From NCBI GenBank assembly GCA_907163375.1, contig CAJQUW010003181.1:367411-431410 (forward strand): DNA of 64,000 bases. The letters run 5' to 3'. The first letter of the stretch is position 1; each line of letters begins with the position of its first letter. Made by a program: the position numbers and the translations under genes. This document shows, piece by piece, positions 12,264 to 23,125 of this stretch. A model generated the notes under the pieces. The model saw only the letters and a list, made by a program, of their open reading frames with translations. It did not search any database and was not told the origin of the DNA. This stretch comes from Prostheceraeus crozeri (taxonomy: Eukaryota > Platyhelminthes > Polycladida > Euryleptidae).

Positions 12264-13019
12264 ATGCCGCGCGTGAAGATAAGTGTTCAGGACAAGATCA
12301 GACTTGTTAGATGCCATCTTAATTTGGAAGATTACCTTCTCCTCGCCGACCAATTGAATATAAATAGAAAAACGGCTCGGAGTATTGTGGCAAGGGCAAT
12401 GGCTCAGGAAGATCCGGAGCAGTGTTGCGATTCGCGCGTGTTTACACGCGCGCGCGTTTTTTTGACAATTTGCGCGTGTAAGCGTGTTTTTTTCAATTTT
12501 TATCCATTTTGCGCGTTTTTTTTAAGTTTTCTACTTCTATTTTTAATTTTTGATAATAGAAAACTTTGGTTCTAAAATATCAAAATCAAGATTTCAAAAT
12601 ACATGCAGTGTCTAGATAGGCCACATGTATAGCCTATCAAAGATCATTTAGGTTCATTAACATCTCACTCAATGGATAGCCTATAGGCCCACTGCTCGTA
12701 TGCATCTACCACTTAAGGCACGTGTGTATTTGACTTGTCCTGAAAAATACCAAAGCTCTTACTATCTGATCTGCATATTTAAGCTTTGTAAAAATTCGTT
12801 TCATCAAATATTAGCGATCATAGTTGCCATTTTGGCTTATTTGTAAGGAAATACATGTGCGCGTGTTTTTCGACCTTGCGCGTTTTTTTACCCTACGCCA
12901 AGAATCGCAACACTGATCCGGAGAACATAGTTGAAGGGCGAGCTGGTGGAGCAACTTCAAGAAAGGTGGACGAAGAAATGAAGGAAGCGGCTCGAGATAT
13001 TCTATCAGGGAACCCGGCA
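12264..13019 (+). pseudogene. Duplicated 5' fragment of the Tc1/mariner-like transposase gene (unit 1)
   Basis: ATG at 12264 starts MPRVKISVQDKIRLVRCHLN, a helix-turn-helix DNA-binding domain with LADQLNINRKTARSIV as its second helix pair. The frame runs to EDPE, where the MITE (12420-12915) interrupts it, then resumes at NIVEGRAGG. The copy stops at GNPA (13019), where the duplicated P-element C-terminus begins. This is the tandem-duplicate twin of the N-terminus at 13756. It keeps the undamaged helix-turn-helix frame, whereas unit 2 has a 2-nt deletion. Confidence 0.8.
12420..12915. mobile_element. hAT MITE, copy in unit 1 (496 bp)
   Basis: Inverted ends CAGTGTTGCGATTC, with GCGCGT-rich subterminal sequence on both sides. 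It is flanked by a perfect 8-bp target duplication ATCCGGAG (12412-12419 and 12916-12923). Removing the element and one duplicate rejoins EDPE and N in frame in the Tc1-like gene. Noncoding. Confidence 0.92.
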
Positions 13020-13906
13020 CGGTTTCTAGATATCCGCATCCAAACAGCTGTCCTAAGTCATTTCTAATCAAAGATAGAGTATATCTTTCCACAGCTATGT
13101 GATCATGCTCTTGATTTCGACATTTCTCTTTTTGATGATCATGTTACCCATTTAATAAGAGCAATAACAAAGTATTTCCTCAGAATAAGGCTGCACACAG
13201 CTGCCAGATTGTTCCACCAGAGAATCGTTTTAAGGGGAATGTCTTCAAAAAGGATGAAATGTAATAAAACCATACTTTTCAGTGGCGAGTGACTTTACTC
13301 AAATGACATTTGACTCATCAGAATGTCATGTAATCGCAGAAATGTTTCCTGCCTTTTTTGTATTATATGAAGCTTTGTGCAACGATCGACGCGTTTTGCC
13401 CTCTTATTTTGATATCATCATGGACTGTAGGTGGTACCACTTCTTTCTCATAAAGTAAGCAATCTAGAAACTATAGTATTGAAGACTGAATAAGAGATCA
13501 TGAACATTGACTTGCATCTCGGCAAATTGATTGGCTTGCCTGGGTAATTATCGATGTTTCTATTGGCTGCTGAAGTGAAAGTCGCTGTCATTGAATAAGC
13601 TCTAAGTGACAATGAACAATGTAAGACAATCCGATCAGATGTCGAATAGTGATGATGGGATGGCGCAGAATGGTAACGATTGCGCTTTGAATCACCTCTG
13701 AATAAGCAGATAAATGAAATGAATGATTCACTGATAAGTGAGAATTGATAGTGAGATGCCGCGCGTGAAGATAAGTGTTCAGGACAAGATCAGACTTGTT
13801 AGATGCCATCTTAATTTGGAAGATTACCTTCTCGCCGACCAATTGAATATAAATAGAAAAACGGCTGAGTATTGTGGCAAGGGCAATGGCTCAGGAAGAT
13901 CCGGAG

Positions 13907-14403
13907 CAGTGTTGCGATTCGCGCGTGTTTACACGCGCGCGCGTTTTTTTGACAATTTGCGCGTGTAAGCGTGTTTTTTTCAATTTTTATCCATTTTGCG
14001 CGTTTTTTTTTAAGTTTTATACTTCTATTTTTAATTTTTGATAATAGAAAACTTTGGTTCTAAAATATCAAAATCAAGATTTCAAAATACATGCAGTGTC
14101 TAGATAGGCCACATGTATAGCCTATCAAAGATCATTTAGGTTCATTAACATCTCACTCAATGGATAGCCTATAGGCCCACTGCTCGTATGCATCTACCAC
14201 TTAAGGCACGTGTGTATTTGACTTGTCCTGAAAAATACCAAAGCTCTTACTATCTGATCTGCATATTTAAGCTTTGTAAAAATTCGTTTCATCAAATATT
14301 AGCGATCATAGTTGCCATTTTGGCTTATTTGTAAGGAAATACATGTGCGCGTGTTTTTCGACCTTGCGCGTTTTTTTACCCTACGCCAAGAATCGCAACA
14401 CTG
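13907..14403. mobile_element. hAT MITE, copy in unit 2 (497 bp)
   Basis: Same element as at 12420-12915, carried along by the tandem duplication. Ends CAGTGTTGCGATTC, target duplication ATCCGGAG at 13899-13906 and 14404-14411. Only scattered differences from unit 1, including one extra T in a T-run. Confidence 0.92.
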
Positions 14404-16266
14404 ATCCGGAGAACATAGTTGAAGGGCGAGCTGGTGGAGCAACTTCAAGAAAGGTGGACGAAGAAATGAAGGAAGCGGCTCGAGATATTCTATCAGGGAA
14501 CCCGGCAATTTCGATCCGCAATTTGAATTTGCAATTGCGCATTCGCCTTCCTTTGAAGCCATCGATTTCCGATCAACATCTCGGAAGAGTGTGTAAAGAC
14601 ATGTTTTTTACTCTGAAAAAACTTGAAGTTTGTCCTGCTGACAGAAACAGGGAGGATGTGAAGAACCAAAGACTCAGTTACGCTACATGGTTTATGGAAA
14701 CAGCACTAAACTACGGTCGACGCATCTACATCGACGAGTGTTCACACTCAACGAACCCGAGGGCGTGCACTGATAGGGCATCGAGCAGTTCGTGTAGTCA
14801 ACGGTCAACGAGGGCAAAATGTTACTTTGCTCATGGCGGTTTCGCCATAGAATGGTGTTGAACATTATCAATTTCATGTTGGAGGCACGTCAAAATCTGT
14901 TTTTACGTCTTTCTTCAACGAGTTGGTTTCTCGAGTTTGATGTGAAAACCAGGCGATCTTCATTCTTGATAATGCCACCTGTCACCGAAGTCTTCCTCCA
15001 GTGTCAGAAACTCACATTGTGAAATATTTGCCTCCGTATTCAACGTGTGTGAAGTTAGCACCGCCACTCAGCACCGCCATCTTGAAAATGGATTGTGCCA
15101 CTCAAATAAACCTAACAGATCCATGCATTTGATGTGTGCCAGCATGTGCCACCCATTATTTTTAAAGAATTCCTCCTAGTTTAGGAGAAATCGCTGGTTG
15201 AAAGTTAGACATGGCGGTGATGTGAAGTTAGCACCGCCACTAAAATTTTTTTTCCAAAATACACAATCAAAACATACGAAACACGCACAACAGATAGAAG
15301 ACCATCAAAGACATTGTGCCAGCAAGTTTCAGCACCTAACTCCACGTACTTCCGGAGAAATCAGTCCCCGAAACCACAAAATGGCGGTGCCAACTTCACA
15401 TCACCGCCATTGAGCTTTCGGGTTGGTATTCCACCGGATCTGGTGGTATTTTCGTGAAAGAAATAAGTGGCACATGCTGGCACACTCCATCTAGATCGAT
15501 TCTGATCGTTGGTTTGACTGGCACATGCATTTTTCAAGATGGCGGTGCCAACTTCACATCACCGCCAGACGTATTGAGCTTTCGGGGGCTAATTTCTCCA
15601 CAAGTACGGCGTCTTAGGAGAAGAAACTTGCTGGCACAATGTTTTTGATGATCATCTCTCAGTTGTACTTGTCTCGCGTGTTTTATTTGCGTATTTTAAA
15701 AAAAGACTTCAGTGGCGGTGCTAACTTCACATCACCGCCATTTTGTGGTTTCGGGGACTGATTTCTCCGGAAGTACGTGGAGTTAGGTGCTGAAACTTGC
15801 TGGCACAATGTCTTTGATGGTCTTCTATCTGTTGTGCGTGTTTCGTATGTTTTGATTGTGTATTTTGGAAAAAAAATTTTAGTGGCGGTGCTAACTTCAC
15901 ATCACCGCCATGTCTAACTTTCAACCAGCGATTTCTCCTAAACTAGGAGGAATTCTTTAAAAATAATGGGTGGCACATGCTGGCACACAGCAAATGCATG
16001 GATCTGTTCAGGCCGTAGCCAGGAATTTGGAAAGGGGGGGGCTAATTTTGGATATTTGATAAAGCATGTATTCTATTAAATACGCTTATTATAAATACAA
16101 TTCAAATACACCTGAATGTATGTAGACAAACATATATAAATAAGTTTATTTCAAAATTTATGTTGATCACAAATAATTATTCGATTCGATCACTAAATTG
16201 TGTTTGGTCACGTTAAGTACATGTGTAAGTAAGTAAAAAGACGTACTTACAAGTCGTTGGTATATT

Positions 16267-19200
16267 CTATAATAATGGCAAACGTCTGTTCACGGTCTCA
16301 CAAAAGCGTTTTACGGCTTTGTCGATAATGTTACCATCTTTCATGGGCTCAGCAGTCATTTTCTTATGTATAAACATTAATGCTAGATCATTAAGTCTGT
16401 CTGTTCCCATTGTGGAGCGCCTGTAATTTTTGATATGTTCCAGACTTGAAAAAGAGCGTTCTCCAGTACAGGTCGTCGTAGGGAGGGTCAGGAGAATCTG
16501 TAATGAAAAAGGATTTTCATAGCCCTATTCGTACCAAGGGGACAGAACCCGCCCCTGTCGTAATTTTATTTTCGAATATTTGAACTTAATCTATCAACTT
16601 GAGCTTCTGTGGCTTTTAGTTATTGGGGATATGTTAAACATTGTGTTCAAATTTGGTTAGATTTAGACATCTGTAAGGCATATTTCTAGCGCTATTTTGA
16701 AAACTACCTAGTTGTTAAACTGATCATATTCTATGGATTTTGGGCTCACGTCGCTTTCTGTGTCGTCTTAATTGATGTAACATACTTTTATAACATTAGA
16801 TTGAAGAAGCACTTACCAGCAACATTGTATGAACATTCGGGAAAAAGTTTTCATCGCATTCCTTCAGAAGATCAACGATTCGATACTTGGATTTGTCATC
16901 TCTGTTAATGTAAGATATTACAGTTTTATATAACAGACATTACATATCATTTAAAAGTAACCTTACTTCTTATGTCTCCTCCAGGAATTATATTCGTTTT
17001 CGAAGTCTTCAACGTCACAATTTAACATATCTCGGAAATGAATAATAGCTGGCTGAAGAGTCGTGTAGTCATATTTTTCAAAATATTGAGGAATCAATGC
17101 CATCATCGAGGATACTATGCTGGTTTTACAGTCAGTGTCAAATCGAAAACATAGATCGCTTATCAGATGATCGATGAATGGAAGGAATACGTTAATTCTA
17201 TAATATTCCTTGGGTGACGAACACGGAACATTACACCTGTGTCTTTGACGCCCAACTACTCTTGGTCCCGTAATTTCTACGTCAGCCTCCAATGCCATTT
17301 CTTCAGCATTCTTAAAAATCTCATCATATATGCTTTCATCATTTCTCCAGGTCTTGAACAGAATCAAGAGATCTCTAATTTGTTTTTGAGCTTCAACAAG
17401 ATCGAGACTCTCTTTCTGTAAGGCTTGAGCTACTATTCGAGTTTCGCTCAGGACCTTTTCAAGAACATAAAAGGAGACAAGAAACCCTCCGTTGACTCCT
17501 GACAAAAGCTCATGTGCGTTTCCTGAGCTTCTCCATTTACTTATGTCAGATAGTGTTTCAAGAACAGGAATCAACAGTCTTTTAAACACCAAAACTGCGT
17601 CATGTCTATCTACCCAACGGGTGTCCGAAAAGGATTTCAGCCGTTTTGATCCTTCAGAAATCAGTAGCGGATCCAAGGGGGGGTTCATGGGGTTCAAACC
17701 CCCCTCGGAGTTAATTTAATTTGCATTTTATAGTTATGCAGTCTACACTGCATCAAGTAGATATGAATTTAGTAAGATGGCTGAAAGTGCAGATGTATGC
17801 ATGTATTGGAAGCCGAGAGATCCAGATATATAAATGATTTTAACAATTGACAGGATCTCCATTCAGGACAAATGTAAGACAGCAATTTTTAACACTCTGA
17901 CCTTCAAAAGGATCTTATACAATTATTTATGCTGATAAACGTAATTAATGTGTTCACGCTACTTTGTACACCTATTTCTGTATCTTACTTTGCCGTGGGT
18001 GTATTAAAAGAAATAAATTGATAGTAGGCCTAATATTGACTTGTACGTCTATCAATCATACTTCGTTCATCAATCAATATTATTGCATACTTCACATCAT
18101 TTTTGCATTGTATCAAGAATTTAATAAAGACCGATTTGTAAGTACATTATATTTATTACAGGAAAATAAGCTGTTCCAAAAAATTTTCAGTATACGCCGT
18201 TTTATAGTGCCAAACCCCCCCCTCAACAAAAAGCTGGATCCGCGCCTGGAAATTGCTGATATTTCGACGTTTTTCTCTAGACAGTTTACTCGTAAAGGAT
18301 GGGGAGCAATGAAATTTACAATCGACTGAATAGTAGTCCAGCAGCTACGAATATCTGGGACGTTGCTGCTACTACTGATTATCAAATTTAGTCTGTGGCT
18401 ATGGCAATGAACATAGATGGCATTTTTACATTTTGACTTAATGTGAGCCTGTGCGCCATTAAATTCTCCCTTCATTGCACTTGCGCCATCGAAAGACATA
18501 CCCACGAGACTGGTGAGGTCAATCCCTAAACCAAGTAGCTCATTAATAATAACATCTCCTATGCCTTTCCCAGACAGATCAAACACCTCAGTGAATTTCA
18601 AAAAATCTTCGTAAACGCAACCATTAGCAACATAACGGATACATAATGTCAACTGCTCCGTGTGACTGTTATCGGAGGATTCATCACAAATGATGGATAA
18701 ATACTTAGCCTTATTCATCCGATCTCTTATCATTTCAAAAATTTGCTCACCTAGAAAATGTATGAGTTGATTTTGAATATCTGGACTTGTGTAAGTTGCA
18801 TTTTTTGGAGCATTCTTCAAGTGATCATGAAGATTGTTATCCCCGACATCTACAAAGCTTCTAAGCAACTCTCTAAAAATTCCATCATTCATAGATGCAT
18901 CGGTCAGAATATCGTCACCTTCCTGACTCCCTCTGAGGGCAATGCCTGTACGACCACATGCGAGAATTGCACGCATAATCGACTGAAGAGCTTTTCTGTT
19001 TCTCTCGAGTTGCTCATTATTTTGACTCTGAATTTGACTCAAAACGTCTGGCGTATATGACTTATGTTTTTGTACGAAAACTAACGCCATTTCTTTTGCG
19101 ACAAGATGATACTCTCGGTCATCATGAGTTGCAAGATAACCACCAGCGCCAGTCAACTTGTCATAACGATTCAAGGGCTCAGTGACTAACTTTCCTAGAC

Positions 19201-20184
19201 ATTGTTGACCTCGTCCACCTGATTTGCTTACTGAGAAAAGTGCGCAATATTTGCAAAAAAGACCACCTTTTATATGCGAATAGGCAAGCCATGGAAAACG
19301 GTCAAACATGGTTTTGTTTAGATAACGTCGACCTTGTTTTCCGCGATCAGTAAATACGTTTTTAAGATAATTCTCATCTGGTTGCCAAGGATTTTGAATT
19401 AATTCAAACATTAAGCTGTCATTAGGCCTATTACTAAGACTCTTTGATCCGATGTGTTCGCCTATGTCCAAAATTGACAGCGATGATCTAAAACATAAAC
19501 ATAAACACATTTATAATAACTATAGGCCTATATATTAGCTTGTATATGTTTAACATACTTTATGGAAGTTTCCGTCAAGTCAGATTTCTCTTGGGCTTCT
19601 GTCGAATCGGACTTTTCTGGTATACTTGAAGTCGTAGCAGTCGATTTGTTTAGAGGACTGGATGGCTAAAAGATTAAAATGAATCTGAATAAAAATACTG
19701 ATTGAACGGCTTTGATTTAATTCGATAAAGACTGTTACTAATATTTTACTAATTTTAGCAGATACTCTGATGCACGGAGTTTCTACGCTAATATAGGCCT
19801 AATACTCAGGCTTAAAACAAATACAAAATTTTCATTGTCAAATACAAATACTTTCGTTTCGCAATTTTGAAGTAGTAATACAAATACAAATACTTTTATT
19901 TTTATATGTGAAAATGCAAATACAAATACCTGGTTTTTGAAATATTTAAATACAAATACTCTTCAAAACAATTATATACAAATACAATACAAATACTTGT
20001 TTTTTAGAAATCTGAAAATAGAAACTCGACATTTCCGACATTTCCTAAACATAAGATTTTAAGTTTAAAATAATCTATTGATGACCCAGAATGAAAAATG
20101 ATAACTTACATTTTTTCCAAAGAAAGATCGAATATCCATGTTTCCAGTTCTTCGCCTTTTGGCTGGTGGCTCTGAGTCAGACAT
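16267..20184 (-). CDS. hAT transposase, five-exon model (TTF-type zinc finger, DUF4371, hATC dimerisation domain)
   Basis: Cut-and-paste transposase of the surrounding hAT. Exon 1 20184-20110 starts at ATG (MSDSEPPAKRRRTG, then DIRSFFG). Exon 2 19665-19559 is a Ser/Thr linker. Exon 3 19487-16967 holds most of the protein but is interrupted by an element plus duplicate at 17662-18253. Exon 4 is 16901-16817 and exon 5 16497-16267. All introns are GT-AG and all phases agree; without the insert the model has about 808 codons and no stop. Visible landmarks: zinc finger (FCKYC with downstream His residues), CDESSD (first Asp), SFDGAS (second Asp), HCHSHRLNL, TRWVDRHDA, and hATC in exon 5 (TGERSFSSLEHI, STMGTDRLNDLAL). 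The first exon carries a basic NLS-like RRR and a degenerate PCNA-box-like NMDIRSFF. Apart from the insert it appears intact, so it was probably active recently. Exon boundaries are predicted, not confirmed. Confidence 0.88.
17662..18248. mobile_element. 587-bp element with 5-bp target duplication inside the hAT transposase exon
   Basis: Ends CAGTAGCGGATCCA and inverted CAGGCGCGGATCCA, with G/C runs just inside each. The flanking word GAAAT is repeated exactly (17657-17661 and 18249-18253). Removing the element and one GAAAT restores an uninterrupted frame through EISAISEGSKRLKSF, which proves both ends. The CAG ends suggest the hAT superfamily, but most hATs make 8-bp duplications, so this would be one of the 5-bp types. 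It has no coding capacity and carries an AT-rich interior. Confidence 0.9.
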
Positions 20185-21579
20185 ATTAAAAAAAAGATGC
20201 TATCGTAGGAGTACACGAGATCGAATGAACACACACAGAAAGTGAAACTTAACAGATGGCAAGAATGGAGACTCGGAAAGATTCACACGTCCGGCCGAGT
20301 AAGCGTTACACCCACAGAATTAGATTCATCTGCGCGCGCTTCGGTTTCCTAGAAAGGAAGAATTATATGCAACCTTAATGTCGAAATGGCACATCAACTT
20401 GCTCCTTCTCGAATGGATAAAAAATTATTCATGTATGGCTTGCTATTGGAAATGGAAAACAATAAGCTGTCAGCAGAGGACAGTAGAGCCAGTGAGAGAT
20501 GGGTGTGATATCACTTCGTACACACAAAAACACACATCCCTGTCTTGGCTTCGATTCAATGTATGCAGTATACAGTGAGCAATGCCGAGGAGAGGATGTG
20601 AAATCATCAAGTGAACTAATTTTCGTACGCCTGCTACTTTCTTTAATAATGATCGGAAGGTTCAACATTATGGAGAAAACTTGTACGCAATGATCTGAAG
20701 TCTTCGAATCTGAAGGAATTTTGGCAATCGAAGCACTTTGCTGGAACTCACATTAATCCGCAAGCGACGCACGACTTTTTTCCTATCTCTGTAAGGTATT
20801 AGGAATTCCTTTTGCCCACCTAATAGGTTCCTCTATGTGCCGTCAGTTTCGTATTAATCACACTTCTAGCAAACCGAAGCAGATAAACAAAATATTTAAT
20901 TCTGTGGTTACACTATTAAACAGATAGCATAGGTAGGATGCTAACTAATTGTTGAATTGGATAATGTGTCCGAAATTTTTGTTTACATTTGGCAACTAGT
21001 TGAACAACTCAATGATTATCAAATTGGATCTCGCTGTCAATCGCAACTTTCTTTGAAGTGGTGAAACAAAGGGGTCTTGTTACTTGTACATTGCGTCACC
21101 AGATGACCGAACGAAACGATGATGTGGCGTAATATTGCAATCTCAGGTTTGAGATGAAATTTGAGAGGAAATTTAAAATTGATCTCATCTCTAAGGGGGG
21201 GGCTATAGCCCTAGCAGCCCTCCCCCTAGCTACGCTACTGGATCTGTTAGGTTTATTTGAGTGGCACATTCCATTTTCAAGATGGCGGTGCTAACTTCAC
21301 ACACGTCCGTATTCACCTTTTTTGACGCCTGTGGAAAATTCTTTTTCTGCATGGAAGTGGAAGGTAAAACATGATCTCGCCGAGCGTCAAGCCGAGTTTT
21401 CTGACGCAAACGTGGCCCGTGAAAGAGGCATGAATCTTTGTCAATGGCGACGTCATCTGTTGGTCAGTGTTGGGGAAAGTGCAATCCCAGTGATCACAGC
21501 TGAAAAGTGCACGAATTGGGAGCAGCATTACTTATCCTTCTTTCCTCGCTGCTTCGCGAAGTCTGACATAATTTCGTAG

Positions 21580-23090
21580 TCCGTTGACATGACACTGATT
21601 GTTTAGATTTTTAGCCTAGCATCTGTTTAATTGTAGCACATATGAACTTAATGACATGTCTAATAAAGACTTTTTCTAGTAAACCATCAATGTCTAAGCA
21701 AGGATTCGTCGCTTTAATTGTTCTCATTGAACGAGCTGCGTGGGCAATCAGCCAATCAGGTCACAGCTAGTGATTGACGCCTTATCAGCATTGGATGCAA
21801 GTGAATGTTCAAAAGACGCAAGTGGATCTTCAATACTATACTATATAAATTTTAATAGTATATCTATGCTTTCTGTCCGATAGTCTGACACCACACATCC
21901 ACCGTAGCATTCGCATCTCCACACGCTCAGGCACATTTTCATTGGATGAAGGCAACGGCCATGACTCGCAGCCATGAAATCTAGCTTGTTGCACACAAGC
22001 TCTATCAACACGGCCTCAAAGATGTTCCTTTGGACGTCAAGAAGGACGCTAACCTAGATATGCAAGAAGCGTTCCATGAGTATCAAAAGGGTAGTATTAC
22101 TGCCTTCAAATGAAGGATTCACTCAAGCCTATGCTGCTGCTAAATTGAAAATCAACAAGTAAGCGGTCAGTAGATATTTAACGGCAAGAGATATTCGAAG
22201 AATCATTTCCGGAAGATGAAAATTGCAAGATGCAGGCACGATTGAATGCTGAAGCGCCTGTGTCTCGCTATTCGCAAGCTCTCCTCCGTTGAGATTGCTC
22301 GAGAGTGGTGTGGGTTGGTCTACTTGTGTATTTTCTGTGAAGAATCCACTACCATCTGTAAGCACCTTCGCTCTTTCGACCTCATATCTCAACGAAGAAT
22401 CAAGAACCTCTTCCCACGAGAGGGCATCGCATGACCAAATTGGCAAAGTGCGAGAACACAAAAGCTGGAATGATAATCGATGGAAGGATGTCTGCCTCTG
22501 CGATGAATCGAAGATCGAGATGACTCACCTTTCCGTCGATGCTCGAATCGGATGATATTTATTGGAGGCAAATCAACTTCGGTGCTTATTTCTGTGAAGC
22601 AAGCAACCAGCCAGCCTGATGACGTAGTCAGGCTTCAGTGCACGCGAAATTGATTGCTGCCTCTATCTTTTCGTGGACTATACACGTATCAGTACAATTG
22701 TCGTTTTTATGTCTTGACGTTTGGATACATTCAGCTTGTGCTCATGCCGTGTTCGTGCTTAGATAATACGCCGATTTGTGTTGATGTCACCATTATAAAT
22801 TAAATGAATGCATACCTCGATTTTGCATGCATTCTGTGGCTGTGTATAAAACTTTCATATTTAATGAATGATGAAGGAAAATTGGCATCCCAACTCAAAT
22901 AAATATTCAACTATGTGAATGAGTAAAAGTGTGGATCCCAAAATAGACTGCTGAGCAAATGCTTCATCAGCACCATTCTCTGGAAGAGTATAGAGGTTGC
23001 CCAATACACAGTAAGTCGCAGAGATGTAATTGGCTTAAGATTTTCCACACCGGACGACGGGTTACATTTCTGCTAAGACAACGTGTATGT
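21580..23090. other. No gene recognised
   Basis: Several overlapping open frames at 22129-22571 on both strands have no recognisable motif. The local GC is higher than the flanks around 21960-22560, so an unrecognised old element is possible. Confidence 0.45.
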
Positions 23091-23125
23091 CGAATACTGA
23101 GGAAGTCGACAATGAATTTAAGAAG

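Larger units (their letters stand above)
11528..14507. repeat. 1.49-kb tandem duplication (two units)
   Basis: Unit 1 (11528-13019) and unit 2 (13020-14507) are nearly identical over about 1490 bp. Each unit carries the P-transposase C-terminus, the spacer, the N-terminus of the Tc1-like gene and the MITE inside it. The junction fuses GNPA of the Tc1-like frame to RFLDIR of the P-element frame. Differences are small: CTCCTCGCC versus CTCGCC in the DYLLLADQ region, CTCGGAG versus CTGAG in the following helix, and T-run lengths. High identity implies a recent event, later than the MITE insertion. Confidence 0.95.
16009..21240 (-). mobile_element. Complete autonomous-type hAT transposon (5.2 kb)
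   Basis: Left end CAGGCCGTAGCCAGG; inverted right end CAGTAGCGTAGCTAGG. Perfect 8-bp target duplication GATCTGTT at 16001-16008 and 21241-21248, within one arm of the palindromic element. It encodes the spliced transposase at 16267-20184 on the minus strand. G-runs follow the left end and C-runs precede the right end. The intron near 19810-20010 is a run of degenerate AAATAC words. The CAG-GTAGC-AGG end is typical of hAT families with DUF4371-type transposases. Confidence 0.93.
15043..21306. mobile_element. Palindromic Mutator-like/foldback element (about 1.0 kb, split by a hAT)
   Basis: Perfect long inverted ends start ACGTGTGTGAAGTTAGC and continue with ACCGCC. They are flanked by a perfect 9-bp target duplication CCGTATTCA (15034-15042 and 21307-21315), the size expected of Mutator-like elements. 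Nearly the whole element folds back on itself: the arm 15043-15410 is mirrored by 15710-16008 plus 21249-21306. Inside, a hairpin module GGCGGTG-N12-CACCGCC, whose loop is CTAACTTCACAT or its inverse, recurs at 15213, 15383, 15541, 15714 and 15884. No transposase. Superfamily is inferred from target-duplication size and long inverted repeats. Confidence 0.88.
13756..21579 (+). pseudogene. Tc1/mariner-like DDE transposase pseudogene, split by nested elements
   Basis: Pieces in order: helix-turn-helix N-terminus (13756, MPRVKISVQDK); a second half resuming after the MITE at about 14404 (NIVEGRAGG) through a second DNA-binding region to RRIYIDEC (first Asp, about 14727); after a frameshift RTRGRALIGHRA and NGQRGQNVTLLMAV; then FILDNATCHR (second Asp) and KYLPPYS up to 15042. 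The frame continues at 21316 as PFLTPVENSFSAWKWK (catalytic Glu in PVEN) and ends at 21577-21579. The second Asp and the Glu are about 30 residues apart, slightly less than the usual 34 of Tc1 families. Damage: a 2-nt deletion after NRKTA, a frameshift after IDEC, TAG after MAVSP, and TGA before CENQ. The 9-bp word CCGTATTCA is duplicated around the insert at 15043-21306, and its removal restores LPPYSPFLTPVE exactly. Confidence 0.88.

Noticed and set aside
15198..15413. Frame starting MKVRHGGDVKLAPP, present twice in inverse
   Set aside because: Reads through the palindromic arms of the foldback element; the duplicate at 15727-15924 is the mirrored arm, not a second gene.
22129..22571. Overlapping frames on both strands
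   Set aside because: No recognised domain or splice support; kept only as unclassified DNA.
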